Shown here one piece after another: positions 8,978 to 20,601 of a stretch of DNA of 64,000 nucleotides (the stretch's first letter is position 1; the number at the start of each line of letters is the position of its first letter). The DNA comes from Riemerella anatipestifer (lineage in GTDB: Bacteria > Bacteroidota > Bacteroidia > Flavobacteriales > Weeksellaceae), in the NCBI RefSeq assembly GCF_009670965.2, contig NZ_CP073239.1, positions 1,984,001 through 2,048,000 of the forward strand, read 5' to 3'. The notes under the pieces are model-generated. The model saw only the letters and a program-made list of their open reading frames with translations. It did no database searches and was not told where the DNA came from. The position numbers were made by a program, and so were the translations under genes.

Positions 8978-11900
8978 ATGAAAACGATTTTTATATTTGA
9001 ACTGAAAAGATGGTTGAAAAATTGGGTATTTTACCTTTATTTACTCATTTTCTTTTCTTTAGGATTTTTAATATCTGCGATAGCGTTGGGCTATTTTGAT
9101 AGTTTATCTGCTACCACTTCATCTAATAGATTTGTAAACTCTGCTTTGAGCCTTAACGGATTATTAGGGCAACTAGGGACTTTTATCAATTTTATTATCC
9201 CCGCAGTAGTAGGTGCAACGGTATATCGAGATTATAAGTACAACTTTCATAGTATATTTTACGCCTATCCGTTCAGTAAATCTAGCTATATTTTAGGTAA
9301 GTTTTTAAGTGGAATACTCGTAACAGTACTGATTTCCTTATCAATAGGTGCAGCGTTTTTATTAGCTTCTGTGTTGCCTTTCGCAAACAAAGATTTATTA
9401 GCTCCTATTGATTTTTTTGCCTATATACAGCCTTATCTTTTGTTTATTATTCCTAATATATTTGTGATAGGAGCTTTTGTTTTTGCGTTGGTAACTTTAA
9501 CGAGAAATGAATACATCGGTTTTGTTTTTGTGATAATTCTGATACTGTTTCAGTCGTTTATCTATAATATGACCAATGATGTAGATGATAAATTTTGGGT
9601 AAGTTTGCTAGACCCTTATGGTGCTATATCACTAGATTACCTTACAGAATACTGGACGATTGAAGAGCAGAATACACTGTTTATCCCTTTCAAGAGTGCC
9701 TTGCTTTACAATAGACTTGTATGGGTTGGTCTAGGGATTTTGGTTTTTGTAGCAACCTATTTTATATTCTCGTTTAACTACACAGTGCCTAGTTTTTTTG
9801 GTAAAAAGAAGAAAGCACAAAGGTTTACAAAGAATAATTTTGGAGGAATTATTAAAATCAATTTGCCTAAAGTAAGCTATCATTACGATTTTTGGAACAA
9901 CTTTAAAACAGCCATAAGTTTATCTAAATTTGAGTTTAAGCTCATTGTGAAGAACAGAATTTTTCTTATTTTCATTACAATACTTATGCTGTTTATTGTA
10001 TTTTCGGGCTATACCTTAGGGCAAGAGTTATTTGGAACCAGAACTTATCCTGTAACTTGGAAAGTTATAGGTATGGCTAAAGGACTTCTTGAAGTATTTT
10101 TGTTGTTAATCATTTATTTATTCGCAGGAATTAGTCTTAATAATGCTTCTAATTTTAGAATTAATCATTTGGTAGATAGTACTCCTGTTCCTAATTGGGT
10201 GCTTTTGATGTCTAAAGTTTTAGGACTTATAAAAATGGTGATACTTATTATGCTAGTAAGTATTACTTCAGGAATGCTGATTCAGTCTTATTATGGCTAT
10301 TTTAAATTTGAAATAGGTCAATACCTTATAACTTTCTTAGGTTTAGAGCTATTGTATTACATTATTGTCATTTTATATGCTGTGTTTATACAAGGATTTT
10401 TCAAAAACTATCTTGTTGGTTTTTTTGTAATTATCCTAAGTATGATGTATCCGCTTGTATTTTCTAAAATAGGGTTAGAACACAAATTTTATTATTTTAA
10501 TAGTTCGGGAGGCGGTTATAGCTATTCTGATATGAATGGTTTTGGAATTTATAGAACTTACCTTTACTATAAGTTGTATTGGTTGTTGTTTTGTGGTGTT
10601 CTGTATCTACTCACTTTAGCCTTTTGGAGACGAGGCATTTTCTCTGGAGCTAAAGAGAGAATAAAAATATTCTTTTCAAGAGTAAAACAAACCAATATAG
10701 CTATCCCTCTTATCTTGTTTTTGGTTTTATTTTTAGGACTAGGATATGCTTTTTATTATCAAGCCGTAAAGCTAGAACCTTATTATTCTAGGCAAGAAGA
10801 AGAAAAGATGCTGATAGATTATGAAAAACAATACAAAAAATACGAAAACTATCCACAACCAAGAATTGTAGATGTTAAAGTAGATATGGCTATTTTTCCT
10901 AAAGAAAGAAACTACAAAGCCACCGCAGAATATACTTTGGTTAATAAGACTGAAAAAGCAATAGATAGCCTATTCGTAAACTATCATAACAATCTTAAAG
11001 CAATTAATTTTAGTACTGCTGCTAATTTGGTACACAAAGATAGTGTGCAATATTTTGATATTTATAGACTTAAAACGCCATTACAACCAGGAGAATCAAT
11101 TAAAGTTAATTTTACGGTTCAGAATAAGCCTAACACTTGGCTCAAAGACAGGTCGCCTATATTGGAGAATGGTACTTTTATCAATAATTCTATTTTTCCT
11201 AGTTTTGGTTATAATGCTAGTGCAGAGATAAAGGATAATGATATTAGAAAAAAATATCAGCTCCCTGATACCGAAATTATGGCAGACCCTAAAAATCTGA
11301 AAGCAAGAGAAAATACCTACATAGCAACAGATTCGGATTGGATAAACTTTGAAGCTACGGTAAGCACTTCAGCAGACCAAATCGCGATTGCTCCAGGCTA
11401 TCTTCAAAAAGAATGGACGGAAAATGGCAGACGCTATTTCTACTATAAAATGAACCAAAAAATGCTCAATTTCTATGCCTTTAATTCGGGGAGATATGAA
11501 GTTAAGAAGGAAAAGTATAACGGAATTAATTACGAAATCTACTATCATAAAGGGCACGAATACAACCTTGATAGAATGATGGAAGCAATGAAAAAATCCA
11601 TTAAATACTATTCTGAAAACTTTAGTCCTTATCAGCATAAACAAGCGAGGATTATAGAGTTTCCTAAAACCGAAGGTACTTTTGCGCAAGCATTTGCCAA
11701 CACGATGCCTTTCTCCGAGGGTATAGGTTTTATAGCGATGGTGGATTTAGATAATCCTAATTCTGTGGACTATCCATTCTCTGTGGTTTCTCACGAAATG
11801 GCACATCAGTGGTGGGCTCATCAAGTTATAGGAGCTAATACTAAAGGTTCCACACTTTTATCTGAATCTTTATCAGAGTACAGTTCTTTAAAAGTATTAG

Positions 11901-12634
11901 AAAAAGAATACGGTAAATACCAGATGAGAAAGTTTTTGAAAGAGGCTTTAGATAAATATCTACAAGGGAGAACTTTTGAATGGAAGGAAGAAAATCCTTT
12001 AATGTACGTAGAAAATCAGCAGTACATACACTATAACAAGGGAGCTCTAGTACTTTATGCTATGAGCGATTATTTAGGAGAGAGAAAATTCAATAATATA
12101 CTGAAATCGTTTGTTGAAAAAACAGCATTTCAAGAAGCTCCTTATACTACTTCTATAGAATTTGTAGAACATTTAAAAGCCAATACACCACCTCATTTAC
12201 AGTACCTTATCCGTGATATGTTTGAAACCATTACACTTTACGATAATAGGGTAGAAGATGTTAAGGTAACACCATTGTCTAATGGTAAATATCAAGTGGA
12301 TATTAAGTTTTTAGTATCTAAGTATCAAACCAATCCGAAAGGAGATGCTATTTATAAAGATGCTAAAGGTAAAGGCTTAGAAGCTCAAATTAGAAAAAGT
12401 AAGGTAAAATCGTTACCTCTGGCTGATTATATTGAAATAGGTGTTTTTGCAGAACCTATCAAGAAGAACGGTCATCAGTATGAAAATGAAATTTATAACA
12501 AAAAATATTTCATTAACAAGATAGACAATCATATTAGGATTGTTGTAGATAAAAAACCTTACGAAGTGGGAGTGGATTCCTATAATAAACTCATTGATAG
12601 AATTTCCGAAGATAATAGGAAAAGGGTTAAATAA
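8978..12634 (+). CDS. ABC-2 type permease fused to an M1-family zinc aminopeptidase
   Basis: This 1218-aa fusion is a membrane permease whose C-terminal half is a gluzincin peptidase. Residues 1-260 and 310-600 form two sets of about six hydrophobic helices each, resembling two ABC-2 permease modules in one chain. After the last membrane segment (about residue 575-595) comes a soluble region. It carries the zinc-binding motif HEMAHQWWAHQ at about residue 939 and the downstream Glu in SESLSEYSS about 20 residues later, so the metal site looks intact. The order suggests the peptidase faces the periplasm. Fusions of this kind are known in Bacteroidota next to an ABC ATPase, exactly as here. The transported substrate and peptidase target are not known to me. 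Confidence 0.9.
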   Translation: MKTIFIFELKRWLKNWVFYLYLLIFFSLGFLISAIALGYFDSLSATTSSNRFVNSALSLNGLLGQLGTFINFIIPAVVGATVYRDYKYNFHSIFYAYPFSKSSYILGKFLSGILVTVLISLSIGAAFLLASVLPFANKDLLAPIDFFAYIQPYLLFIIPNIFVIGAFVFALVTLTRNEYIGFVFVIILILFQSFIYNMTNDVDDKFWVSLLDPYGAISLDYLTEYWTIEEQNTLFIPFKSALLYNRLVWVGLGILVFVATYFIFSFNYTVPSFFGKKKKAQRFTKNNFGGIIKINLPKVSYHYDFWNNFKTAISLSKFEFKLIVKNRIFLIFITILMLFIVFSGYTLGQELFGTRTYPVTWKVIGMAKGLLEVFLLLIIYLFAGISLNNASNFRINHLVDSTPVPNWVLLMSKVLGLIKMVILIMLVSITSGMLIQSYYGYFKFEIGQYLITFLGLELLYYIIVILYAVFIQGFFKNYLVGFFVIILSMMYPLVFSKIGLEHKFYYFNSSGGGYSYSDMNGFGIYRTYLYYKLYWLLFCGVLYLLTLAFWRRGIFSGAKERIKIFFSRVKQTNIAIPLILFLVLFLGLGYAFYYQAVKLEPYYSRQEEEKMLIDYEKQYKKYENYPQPRIVDVKVDMAIFPKERNYKATAEYTLVNKTEKAIDSLFVNYHNNLKAINFSTAANLVHKDSVQYFDIYRLKTPLQPGESIKVNFTVQNKPNTWLKDRSPILENGTFINNSIFPSFGYNASAEIKDNDIRKKYQLPDTEIMADPKNLKARENTYIATDSDWINFEATVSTSADQIAIAPGYLQKEWTENGRRYFYYKMNQKMLNFYAFNSGRYEVKKEKYNGINYEIYYHKGHEYNLDRMMEAMKKSIKYYSENFSPYQHKQARIIEFPKTEGTFAQAFANTMPFSEGIGFIAMVDLDNPNSVDYPFSVVSHEMAHQWWAHQVIGANTKGSTLLSESLSEYSSLKVLEKEYGKYQMRKFLKEALDKYLQGRTFEWKEENPLMYVENQQYIHYNKGALVLYAMSDYLGERKFNNILKSFVEKTAFQEAPYTTSIEFVEHLKANTPPHLQYLIRDMFETITLYDNRVEDVKVTPLSNGKYQVDIKFLVSKYQTNPKGDAIYKDAKGKGLEAQIRKSKVKSLPLADYIEIGVFAEPIKKNGHQYENEIYNKKYFINKIDNHIRIVVDKKPYEVGVDSYNKLIDRISEDNRKRVK

Positions 12635-12650
12635 TAAGTTTAATAAAATA

Positions 12651-12680
12651 AAAATAGGAGGTTTTTAAGCCTCCTATTTT
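12651..12680. terminator. Bidirectional terminator between the ABC/M1 operon and icd
   Basis: An 11-bp perfect inverted repeat, AAAATAGGAGG (12651-12661) with CCTCCTATTTT (12670-12680), surrounds an 8-nt loop between two convergent genes. The A and T ends serve both directions. Confidence 0.82.
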
Positions 12681-12707
12681 GTTATTAAGTATTTTGAATA
12701 TAATGGA

Positions 12708-14924
<2,217 letters not shown>

Positions 14925-14964
14925 TTATTCTGTTTTTTTTATATTATACAACATTTAGTTTCCA

Positions 14965-14972
14965 CAAAAATA
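14965..14972 (-). promoter_or_regulatory. -7 promoter box of icd
   Basis: CAAAAATA on the plus strand is TATTTTTG on the minus strand, matching TAnnTTTG. It would give a leader of about 35 nt before the icd ATG. Confidence 0.5.
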
Positions 14973-15394
14973 ATGAAAAAAAGTGTATGATTCTCTAGCT
15001 ATATAATAATCATTTTTAAATTTATTATATCTAATTATTTAGAATTACTACAAATAACAAAATAATAAATTGTACAATATTAAATTTTAAAATATGACCA
15101 ATATCATGTTTTTGTATTTTGTAAATTGATTAAACTATTGATTTTAATGAAGTTAAAAATAAATTAGAATTGATATATTTATCTAATTTTGAGATATTAT
15201 TCATTCGTTTTATTAAGGGGTAATTTTAGTTTTTAAATCTTATTATCAGTATTTTATACTAAGTGACTTGATGTGATATAGAACTCTATTCAATATTAAA
15301 TTATTATTTCTTAATTTCTACTTTATTATATTTTCAAAAATTATACTATATTTTTATTTTAAGTTCAAAAAAAGTGTTTTACAATATATTGTTA

Positions 15395-15402
15395 TACATT
15401 TG
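15395..15402 (+). promoter_or_regulatory. -7 promoter box of the subtilase gene
   Basis: TACATTTG matches TAnnTTTG and would start transcription about 55 nt before the ATG at 15465. No TTG is found at the ideal -33 spacing. Confidence 0.45.
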
Positions 15403-15464
15403 TTTGATTTTTTTATTAGCAAAAAAATATTAATATTGTAAAGCGTTTAAAACATTTGTATTTT

Positions 15465-18400
15465 ATGAAAAAATCTATTTTAGAAACAGGAAATTTGCTA
15501 CCAATAGCAGCAGGTTTTCTGTTACTTCCGAACTTTGTTTTTGCACAGAATGCAGAACAAGTAAAGAAAATTAAAGAGTCATCTAATCTCAAGCAACTAA
15601 ATTTGTTGCAGAAAGGGTTTAGTAAGTCTACTCTTAGTGTTAAAGAGCTACAGGCTAAAGCAAAAGACCTTAAAATTCCATTTATGGGGGAAGCCAATGG
15701 TAAACTTTACCAACTTCAAGGCTTTGATAAGAAGGGGAGAGCTCTTTACTATATTACATATAACACGGGAGCTGCCGAAGGTACAGGTACTAGTAAACTT
15801 CATCCTAGTGCTGGAGTTTTCAACCTAGAAGGTAGTGGAATGAAGGTGCACGAATGGGACGGAGGAAAAGTGAGAGCTACTCATCGAGAGTTTGGAGGAA
15901 GAGTAACTCAGAAAGATATCCCATTAAGTAATAGCGATCATGCTACCCATGTAGCAGGAACTATGGTAGCATCAGGAGTAGATGCTCTAGTGAAAGGAAT
16001 GGCTCCCAAGGCTACATTAGATGCTTATGATTGGAATAATGATGAGAATGAAATGGTGGCTGCTGCTGCTGCTGGAGCAATTTTATCCAATCATTCTTAT
16101 GGTTATTTGGGAGGATTCGAGTGGGGAAATTGGTCAGGAACTCAAGGTTGGCACTGGTTTGGAAGCGATGAGGATACTGAATATAAAGGGTATGGACAGT
16201 ATACAGCTCCTGATAGAGATTGGGATTTAATTGCTCTTAATGCACCTTACTACTTACCTGTGAAAGCAGCAGGAAATCCTAGAGGAGATGGTCCTGCACC
16301 AGGAGAGACACATTATGTGAGAGACTCTGCAGGGCAATGGATGACTTCAACGAAAGTAAGACAAAAAAATGGAGGTGATAATGGGTTTGATTGTATTATT
16401 TTCGGGAGCACAGCTAAAAATATTCTTACTGTAGGTGCTGCAAATAAAATCGTGGGAGGATATAAAACACCTCAAGATGTAAGAATGGCTAGTTTTAGTG
16501 CATTTGGACCTGTAGACGATGGAAGAATTAAGCCTGATATTTCTGGTGTTGGTGTTGACCTTAAATCTAGTGTATCTACAGGAGATACTGCTTATGGAAC
16601 AATGAGCGGAACCTCCATGGCATCTCCTAATGTTACAGGGTCTTTATTATTGTTACAAGAGCATTATTTCAAGAAGTTTAATGCTCATATGAAGTCGGCT
16701 ACTTTAAAGGCATTGGCTATTGCTACAGCTAACGAAGCAGGTGAAGCTCCAGGACCAGACTATGCTTCTGGGTGGGGATTGTTAAACGCATTTGATGCAG
16801 CTAAGACTATTTCGCTAAGGAATCAATATTCTTTAATAGAGGAAAAAACTTTGCAAAATGGAGCAACAGAAGAATTGCAGGTTGTAGCTTCTGGAACAGA
16901 GCCATTGAAAGTAACTATTGCGTGGACAGATCCAGTTCCTGAAACTCTTCCTAGTATGGATAATCTTAACAATCGTACCAAAATGCTGGTAAACGATTTA
17001 GATATAAGAGTAATAAAAGACGGAGTAGAGGAACTGCCTTGGAGACTAAATCCTGACAATCCTGCATCTCCAGCTATTAAAGCTGACAATGACGTAGATA
17101 ATGTGGAGCAAGTTGTAATAGATAACCCTGTGCCTGGTGCAACTTATACCATAAAGGTAACTCACAAAGGAACTTTAAAAAAGAATAATGTAACCACAGA
17201 TGCTACAGGAACAACAGTAACATTAGTTAATGCTGATAGTCAGGATTACGCTATGGTAGTTACTGGTATCAATAGTGGAGTAGTAAAAGACTTGGCAGTA
17301 ACAGCTGTTAATGTAAAAGTATCTCCAGTAGAATATTCTTCTACTACACCTGTAGAGTTTAAAATAACCAACAAAGGTAACTCAGCTTCTACAGAGGCTA
17401 AAGTGATTTATAAGTTAATCAATAAAGATAATGGTCAAGAAGTTACTCAAGGTGAGATTACAGTTCCTACTTTAAACTCAGGAGAAACGGTAGCTTTAGT
17501 GCAAAATATAGACTTATCTAAATCCTTTGTTAATTATACAATTACTTCGGAAGTAGTCTATACAGGTGATGAGGTAGAGCTTAATAATAAAGCCAGCGTA
17601 GAAGCATATGGTGTTGTAGCAGACTTAACACCAGACTTATCATCTCACGAATTTGGCTACGAAGATGATTTTGCTAAAAATGGTTGGACATCTGAAGATA
17701 AAGATGCTGATGGAAGAACATGGCGAAAATATGATGATGCAACTCTAGCTTATGAAGGTAGCTCTTTTGCATTAAATTTCCCAGGAAACAAAACTAATGT
17801 AAATGATTGGCTATTCTCTAACCCTCTAAAACTTAAAAAGAATACTCTTTATAGAGTGATATTCTATGCTCGTAAATTCCAAACTCCTACTGAAAATATT
17901 AGTATCTTCTTAGGTTCTGCAGCTAATAGCTCTTCAATGACTAAAGAGATAACACCTAAGGTAGAAGCTCTTACGGCTTACAATAGATACTCTTATGAGT
18001 TTAGTGTAGATACAGACCAAATGGCTTATGTAGGATTTAATCATAAGACAGAAGGAGATGCTCAGTCTTATGCTTTCGCTATAGACAAGACTAGATTTGA
18101 GTACGCAGAAGATAAACCTAATATTGATTTTAAAGCAAGTAAATTAAATCCTAATTCTTTTGAAACCGTTAGTTTAACTAACAGTACGGTTACAGCTTCC
18201 ACATTACCTATAAGTTCTTGGGAATGGTCTTTCAATCCAAGTACAGTAAGTTTTGTAGAGAATACTTCTTCTAGTTCTAAAGAACCTAAAGTAGTATTCA
18301 ACCAAGAGGGAGTTTATGCTGTTACTCTTAAAGCCACCAACTCTAAAGGAGAAGGAAGTCTTACTAAAAATACTTACATTACGGTTAAAAATGCAGCTAC

Positions 18401-19883
18401 AGTAGCGGACTTTACAGTAAATAATCAGAATATATACTCTGGTGAAGCGGTAGTATTTACTAATACTTCTACAGGTAATCCTAAACCAACAGAATATAAG
18501 TGGACTATAACCCCATCTGATGGAGTAGAATATGTGGGAGGAACTACGGATATATCTGCTAATCCTAATGTCAAGTTTTCTAAAATAGGTAAGTACAAAG
18601 TGGGGCTTACAGCTACATCTGTACATAGTACTAACACTAAAGAAAAAGATAATTATATCACAGTAACAGGCATCTACAATAGCGTAGAAAACCTAACACA
18701 TAGCTTTGATGAGAATACGAAAAATCTAGCTCTTAAGTGGGATAGACCAGAAATGAATCCTGTATACTCCGAAGGCTTTGAAAGTGCTGGAAACTTACCT
18801 GCAGGAATGACCGTGATTGATGGTAATACAGATAATCAAACATGGACTATTTCATCGGCTACATTGTTTAAAAATTCTGGAGGCTATGGTATTAGATCTT
18901 ATTCTTGGTTCTCTGGAGCAATAGATGCTGATGACTATTTAGTAACACCTAAGTTAAGAAAAGGAGCAGAGGTATTGAAGTATGCTGTGAAGTTCCCTTG
19001 GCCAGAAAGATATGATGTTTATGTTGTTGAAGCTCCAGCTTCAGGGCAAGCACCTACTGTAAACGAGATAAAAGCAGGACATAAGGTTCATACATTTGAT
19101 GCAACTGGAAAAGAAGCAGTATTCGCTACTAAAGAATTTAATATTAAGCAATATACTGATAAAGACTTCTTTGTAGCATTCCACCATAGAACTAAAAAAG
19201 CTGATGATGCTTTCTATATTGCATTAGATGATGTAGAAGTAGGTTACGATAACTCTCCAGCAGGAAAATCTAGTGCTAGCACTACAAATAAAGCATTGGC
19301 AACTTCTTCTGAGTTAGACTATAAGAAAGTTCTTTTAGCAGGACAGAAATTAGTTTCAAACGATGTACTTAAGGAAGGTGATAGTAAAGTAAATAATATT
19401 TCTAATCCTAAAGTAACATTCGGAATAACTACCTTACCTTACCTAGTAGGCTATGAGGTTGTTAAAGATGGTGTAAGTGTAAGCAATATTAATGATTACC
19501 GCACTCGTCTATACAACGAAACTATGACTGCAAATGGTTCATATACTTACGATGTGTACGCTGTATATTCTGATGGAGTTAAATCTGATAAACAAACTGT
19601 TGTAGTTAATATTACTACGCTTTCTACATCAGATGTTAACGCAAATGGAGGATTAAAAGTATATCCAAATCCGTCTAATGGCAATTTTGTAGTAGAAGCA
19701 GCTCCTACTGTATCTTCTCTAAAAGCTGGAGTTTACGATATGTCTGGAAAACAGATTTTATCTAACAGCTATAACGGTAACAAGTTTGAGCTTAATTTAA
19801 CTCAACAGCCTAAAGGTGTTTATATCCTAAATCTAGTAGATGATAAAGGAGTAAAACACAATGTAAAACTGATGGTTAAATAA
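15465..19883 (+). CDS. Secreted S8 (subtilisin-like) serine protease with PKD-like domains and T9SS sorting domain
   Basis: This is a large extracellular protease of 1472 aa. An N-terminal signal peptide ends near VFAQ (about residue 28). The subtilase domain has its triad at Asp132 (HEWDGGKV), His159 (DHATHVAGT) and Ser384 (SGTSMASPN), so it looks active. Downstream are a CARDB-like beta-sandwich (about 600-700), an adhesin-like module, two PKD-type modules (about 890-1070), and a cleaved-adhesin/MAM-like module beginning at YSEGFESAGNLPAG (about 1105-1270). The last 75 or so residues start at GGLKVYPNPSNGNF and end in a Lys-Leu-Met-Val-Lys strand. That is a type A T9SS C-terminal domain, implying export by the Por/Gld machinery and surface attachment or release. 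The start is the ATG at 15465; a TTG three codons upstream is in frame but would spoil the signal peptide. It is monocistronic, with a strong terminator behind it. Confidence 0.93.
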   Translation: MKKSILETGNLLPIAAGFLLLPNFVFAQNAEQVKKIKESSNLKQLNLLQKGFSKSTLSVKELQAKAKDLKIPFMGEANGKLYQLQGFDKKGRALYYITYNTGAAEGTGTSKLHPSAGVFNLEGSGMKVHEWDGGKVRATHREFGGRVTQKDIPLSNSDHATHVAGTMVASGVDALVKGMAPKATLDAYDWNNDENEMVAAAAAGAILSNHSYGYLGGFEWGNWSGTQGWHWFGSDEDTEYKGYGQYTAPDRDWDLIALNAPYYLPVKAAGNPRGDGPAPGETHYVRDSAGQWMTSTKVRQKNGGDNGFDCIIFGSTAKNILTVGAANKIVGGYKTPQDVRMASFSAFGPVDDGRIKPDISGVGVDLKSSVSTGDTAYGTMSGTSMASPNVTGSLLLLQEHYFKKFNAHMKSATLKALAIATANEAGEAPGPDYASGWGLLNAFDAAKTISLRNQYSLIEEKTLQNGATEELQVVASGTEPLKVTIAWTDPVPETLPSMDNLNNRTKMLVNDLDIRVIKDGVEELPWRLNPDNPASPAIKADNDVDNVEQVVIDNPVPGATYTIKVTHKGTLKKNNVTTDATGTTVTLVNADSQDYAMVVTGINSGVVKDLAVTAVNVKVSPVEYSSTTPVEFKITNKGNSASTEAKVIYKLINKDNGQEVTQGEITVPTLNSGETVALVQNIDLSKSFVNYTITSEVVYTGDEVELNNKASVEAYGVVADLTPDLSSHEFGYEDDFAKNGWTSEDKDADGRTWRKYDDATLAYEGSSFALNFPGNKTNVNDWLFSNPLKLKKNTLYRVIFYARKFQTPTENISIFLGSAANSSSMTKEITPKVEALTAYNRYSYEFSVDTDQMAYVGFNHKTEGDAQSYAFAIDKTRFEYAEDKPNIDFKASKLNPNSFETVSLTNSTVTASTLPISSWEWSFNPSTVSFVENTSSSSKEPKVVFNQEGVYAVTLKATNSKGEGSLTKNTYITVKNAATVADFTVNNQNIYSGEAVVFTNTSTGNPKPTEYKWTITPSDGVEYVGGTTDISANPNVKFSKIGKYKVGLTATSVHSTNTKEKDNYITVTGIYNSVENLTHSFDENTKNLALKWDRPEMNPVYSEGFESAGNLPAGMTVIDGNTDNQTWTISSATLFKNSGGYGIRSYSWFSGAIDADDYLVTPKLRKGAEVLKYAVKFPWPERYDVYVVEAPASGQAPTVNEIKAGHKVHTFDATGKEAVFATKEFNIKQYTDKDFFVAFHHRTKKADDAFYIALDDVEVGYDNSPAGKSSASTTNKALATSSELDYKKVLLAGQKLVSNDVLKEGDSKVNNISNPKVTFGITTLPYLVGYEVVKDGVSVSNINDYRTRLYNETMTANGSYTYDVYAVYSDGVKSDKQTVVVNITTLSTSDVNANGGLKVYPNPSNGNFVVEAAPTVSSLKAGVYDMSGKQILSNSYNGNKFELNLTQQPKGVYILNLVDDKGVKHNVKLMVK

Positions 19884-19922
19884 AAATTGATATTCATTTC
19901 AAAATCAATTTTAATAAATGGA

Positions 19923-19956
19923 GAAAGTCGGCTTTTAGTCGGCTTTCTTTTTGTTT
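19923..19956 (+). terminator. Rho-independent terminator of the subtilase gene
   Basis: An 11-bp stem pairs 19923-19933 with 19937-19947 around a 3-nt loop. It uses two G-U pairs, which is why the halves look like a direct repeat of GTCGGCTTT in DNA. A T-rich tail follows. Confidence 0.8.
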
Positions 19957-19981
19957 TATTTTTAAAATAAAATTACCTTTG
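19951..19981 (+). promoter_or_regulatory. recR promoter (TTG, 20 nt, TACCTTTG)
   Basis: A TTG at 19951-19953 and TACCTTTG at 19974-19981 are spaced by 20 nt, a full Bacteroidota -33/-7 promoter. The box ends only 5 nt before the recR ATG, so transcription should begin at or next to the start codon. It overlaps the T-tract of the upstream terminator. Confidence 0.65.
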
Positions 19982-19986
19982 TGCTT

Positions 19987-20595
19987 ATGAATTTTCCAAG
20001 TAAGGTTTTAGAAAAAGCAGTAGAAGAAATATCAGGTCTCCCAGGGATAGGTAGAAAGTCGGCTCTCAGGCTAGCTCTTCATTTGCTTAGACAACCTAGT
20101 TCACAAGGGCTAGCTCTAGGCGATGCTATACAAAATCTAGTTACGGAGATAAAATACTGTAAAGAATGCCATAACTTTTCGGACACAGATGTTTGCGAAA
20201 TCTGTTCAGATGATAGCAGATATTCCGAACTCCTGTGTGTTGTGGAAGATGTAAGAGATGTAATGGCGATAGAAAATACAGGAAAATTCAAAGGTAAATA
20301 TTTGGTTCTAGGAGGTAAAATATCGCCTATGGAAGGTATTGGACCTCAACAATTAAATATAGAAACTTTAGAAAGCAAACTAGAAACAGGAGAGATAGAG
20401 GAGGTGATTTTTGCCCTATCTGCAACTATGGAAGGCGATACCACCGTGTATTATTTATATAAAAAGTTTAAGCATTTTGATATTAAATTCTCCAATATTG
20501 CGAGGGGTATTTCCGTGGGAGATGAGTTAGAGTACGCCGATGAAGTTTCTTTGGGGAGGTCTATTTTGAACCGAATACCTTATAAAGGTCATTAA
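19987..20595 (+). CDS. recR: Recombination mediator protein RecR
   Basis: RecR acts with RecO and RecF to load RecA at gaps during recombinational repair. The protein of about 202 aa begins with the family N-terminus [20 protein letters not shown], containing a helix-hairpin-helix ([18 protein letters not shown]). A four-cysteine zinc finger follows ([16 protein letters not shown], about residues 55-72), then a Toprim domain ([14 protein letters not shown]) and a Walker-B-like C-terminus. The GTG two codons upstream is in frame, but it overlaps the -7 promoter box, so the ATG at 19987 is preferred. A glycosyltransferase gene follows 6 bp after the stop. Confidence 0.94.
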   Translation: MNFPSKVLEKAVEEISGLPGIGRKSALRLALHLLRQPSSQGLALGDAIQNLVTEIKYCKECHNFSDTDVCEICSDDSRYSELLCVVEDVRDVMAIENTGKFKGKYLVLGGKISPMEGIGPQQLNIETLESKLETGEIEEVIFALSATMEGDTTVYYLYKKFKHFDIKFSNIARGISVGDELEYADEVSLGRSILNRIPYKGH

Positions 20596-20601
20596 GTTTT
20601 T

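Larger units (their letters stand above)
14925..15464. other. 540-bp AT-rich intergenic region between divergent icd and subtilase genes
   Basis: The stretch is very AT-rich and holds no convincing ORF, tRNA or repeat array. It contains the icd promoter box at its left end and a TACATTTG box at 15395-15402 that fits the subtilase promoter. I see nothing else I can support. Confidence 0.7.

Noticed and set aside
18204..18626. Minus-strand open frame of 140 codons inside the subtilase gene
   Set aside because: Its composition (many Arg, Tyr, Ser, Ile) is typical of an antisense shadow, and the plus-strand gene is fully supported by domain motifs.
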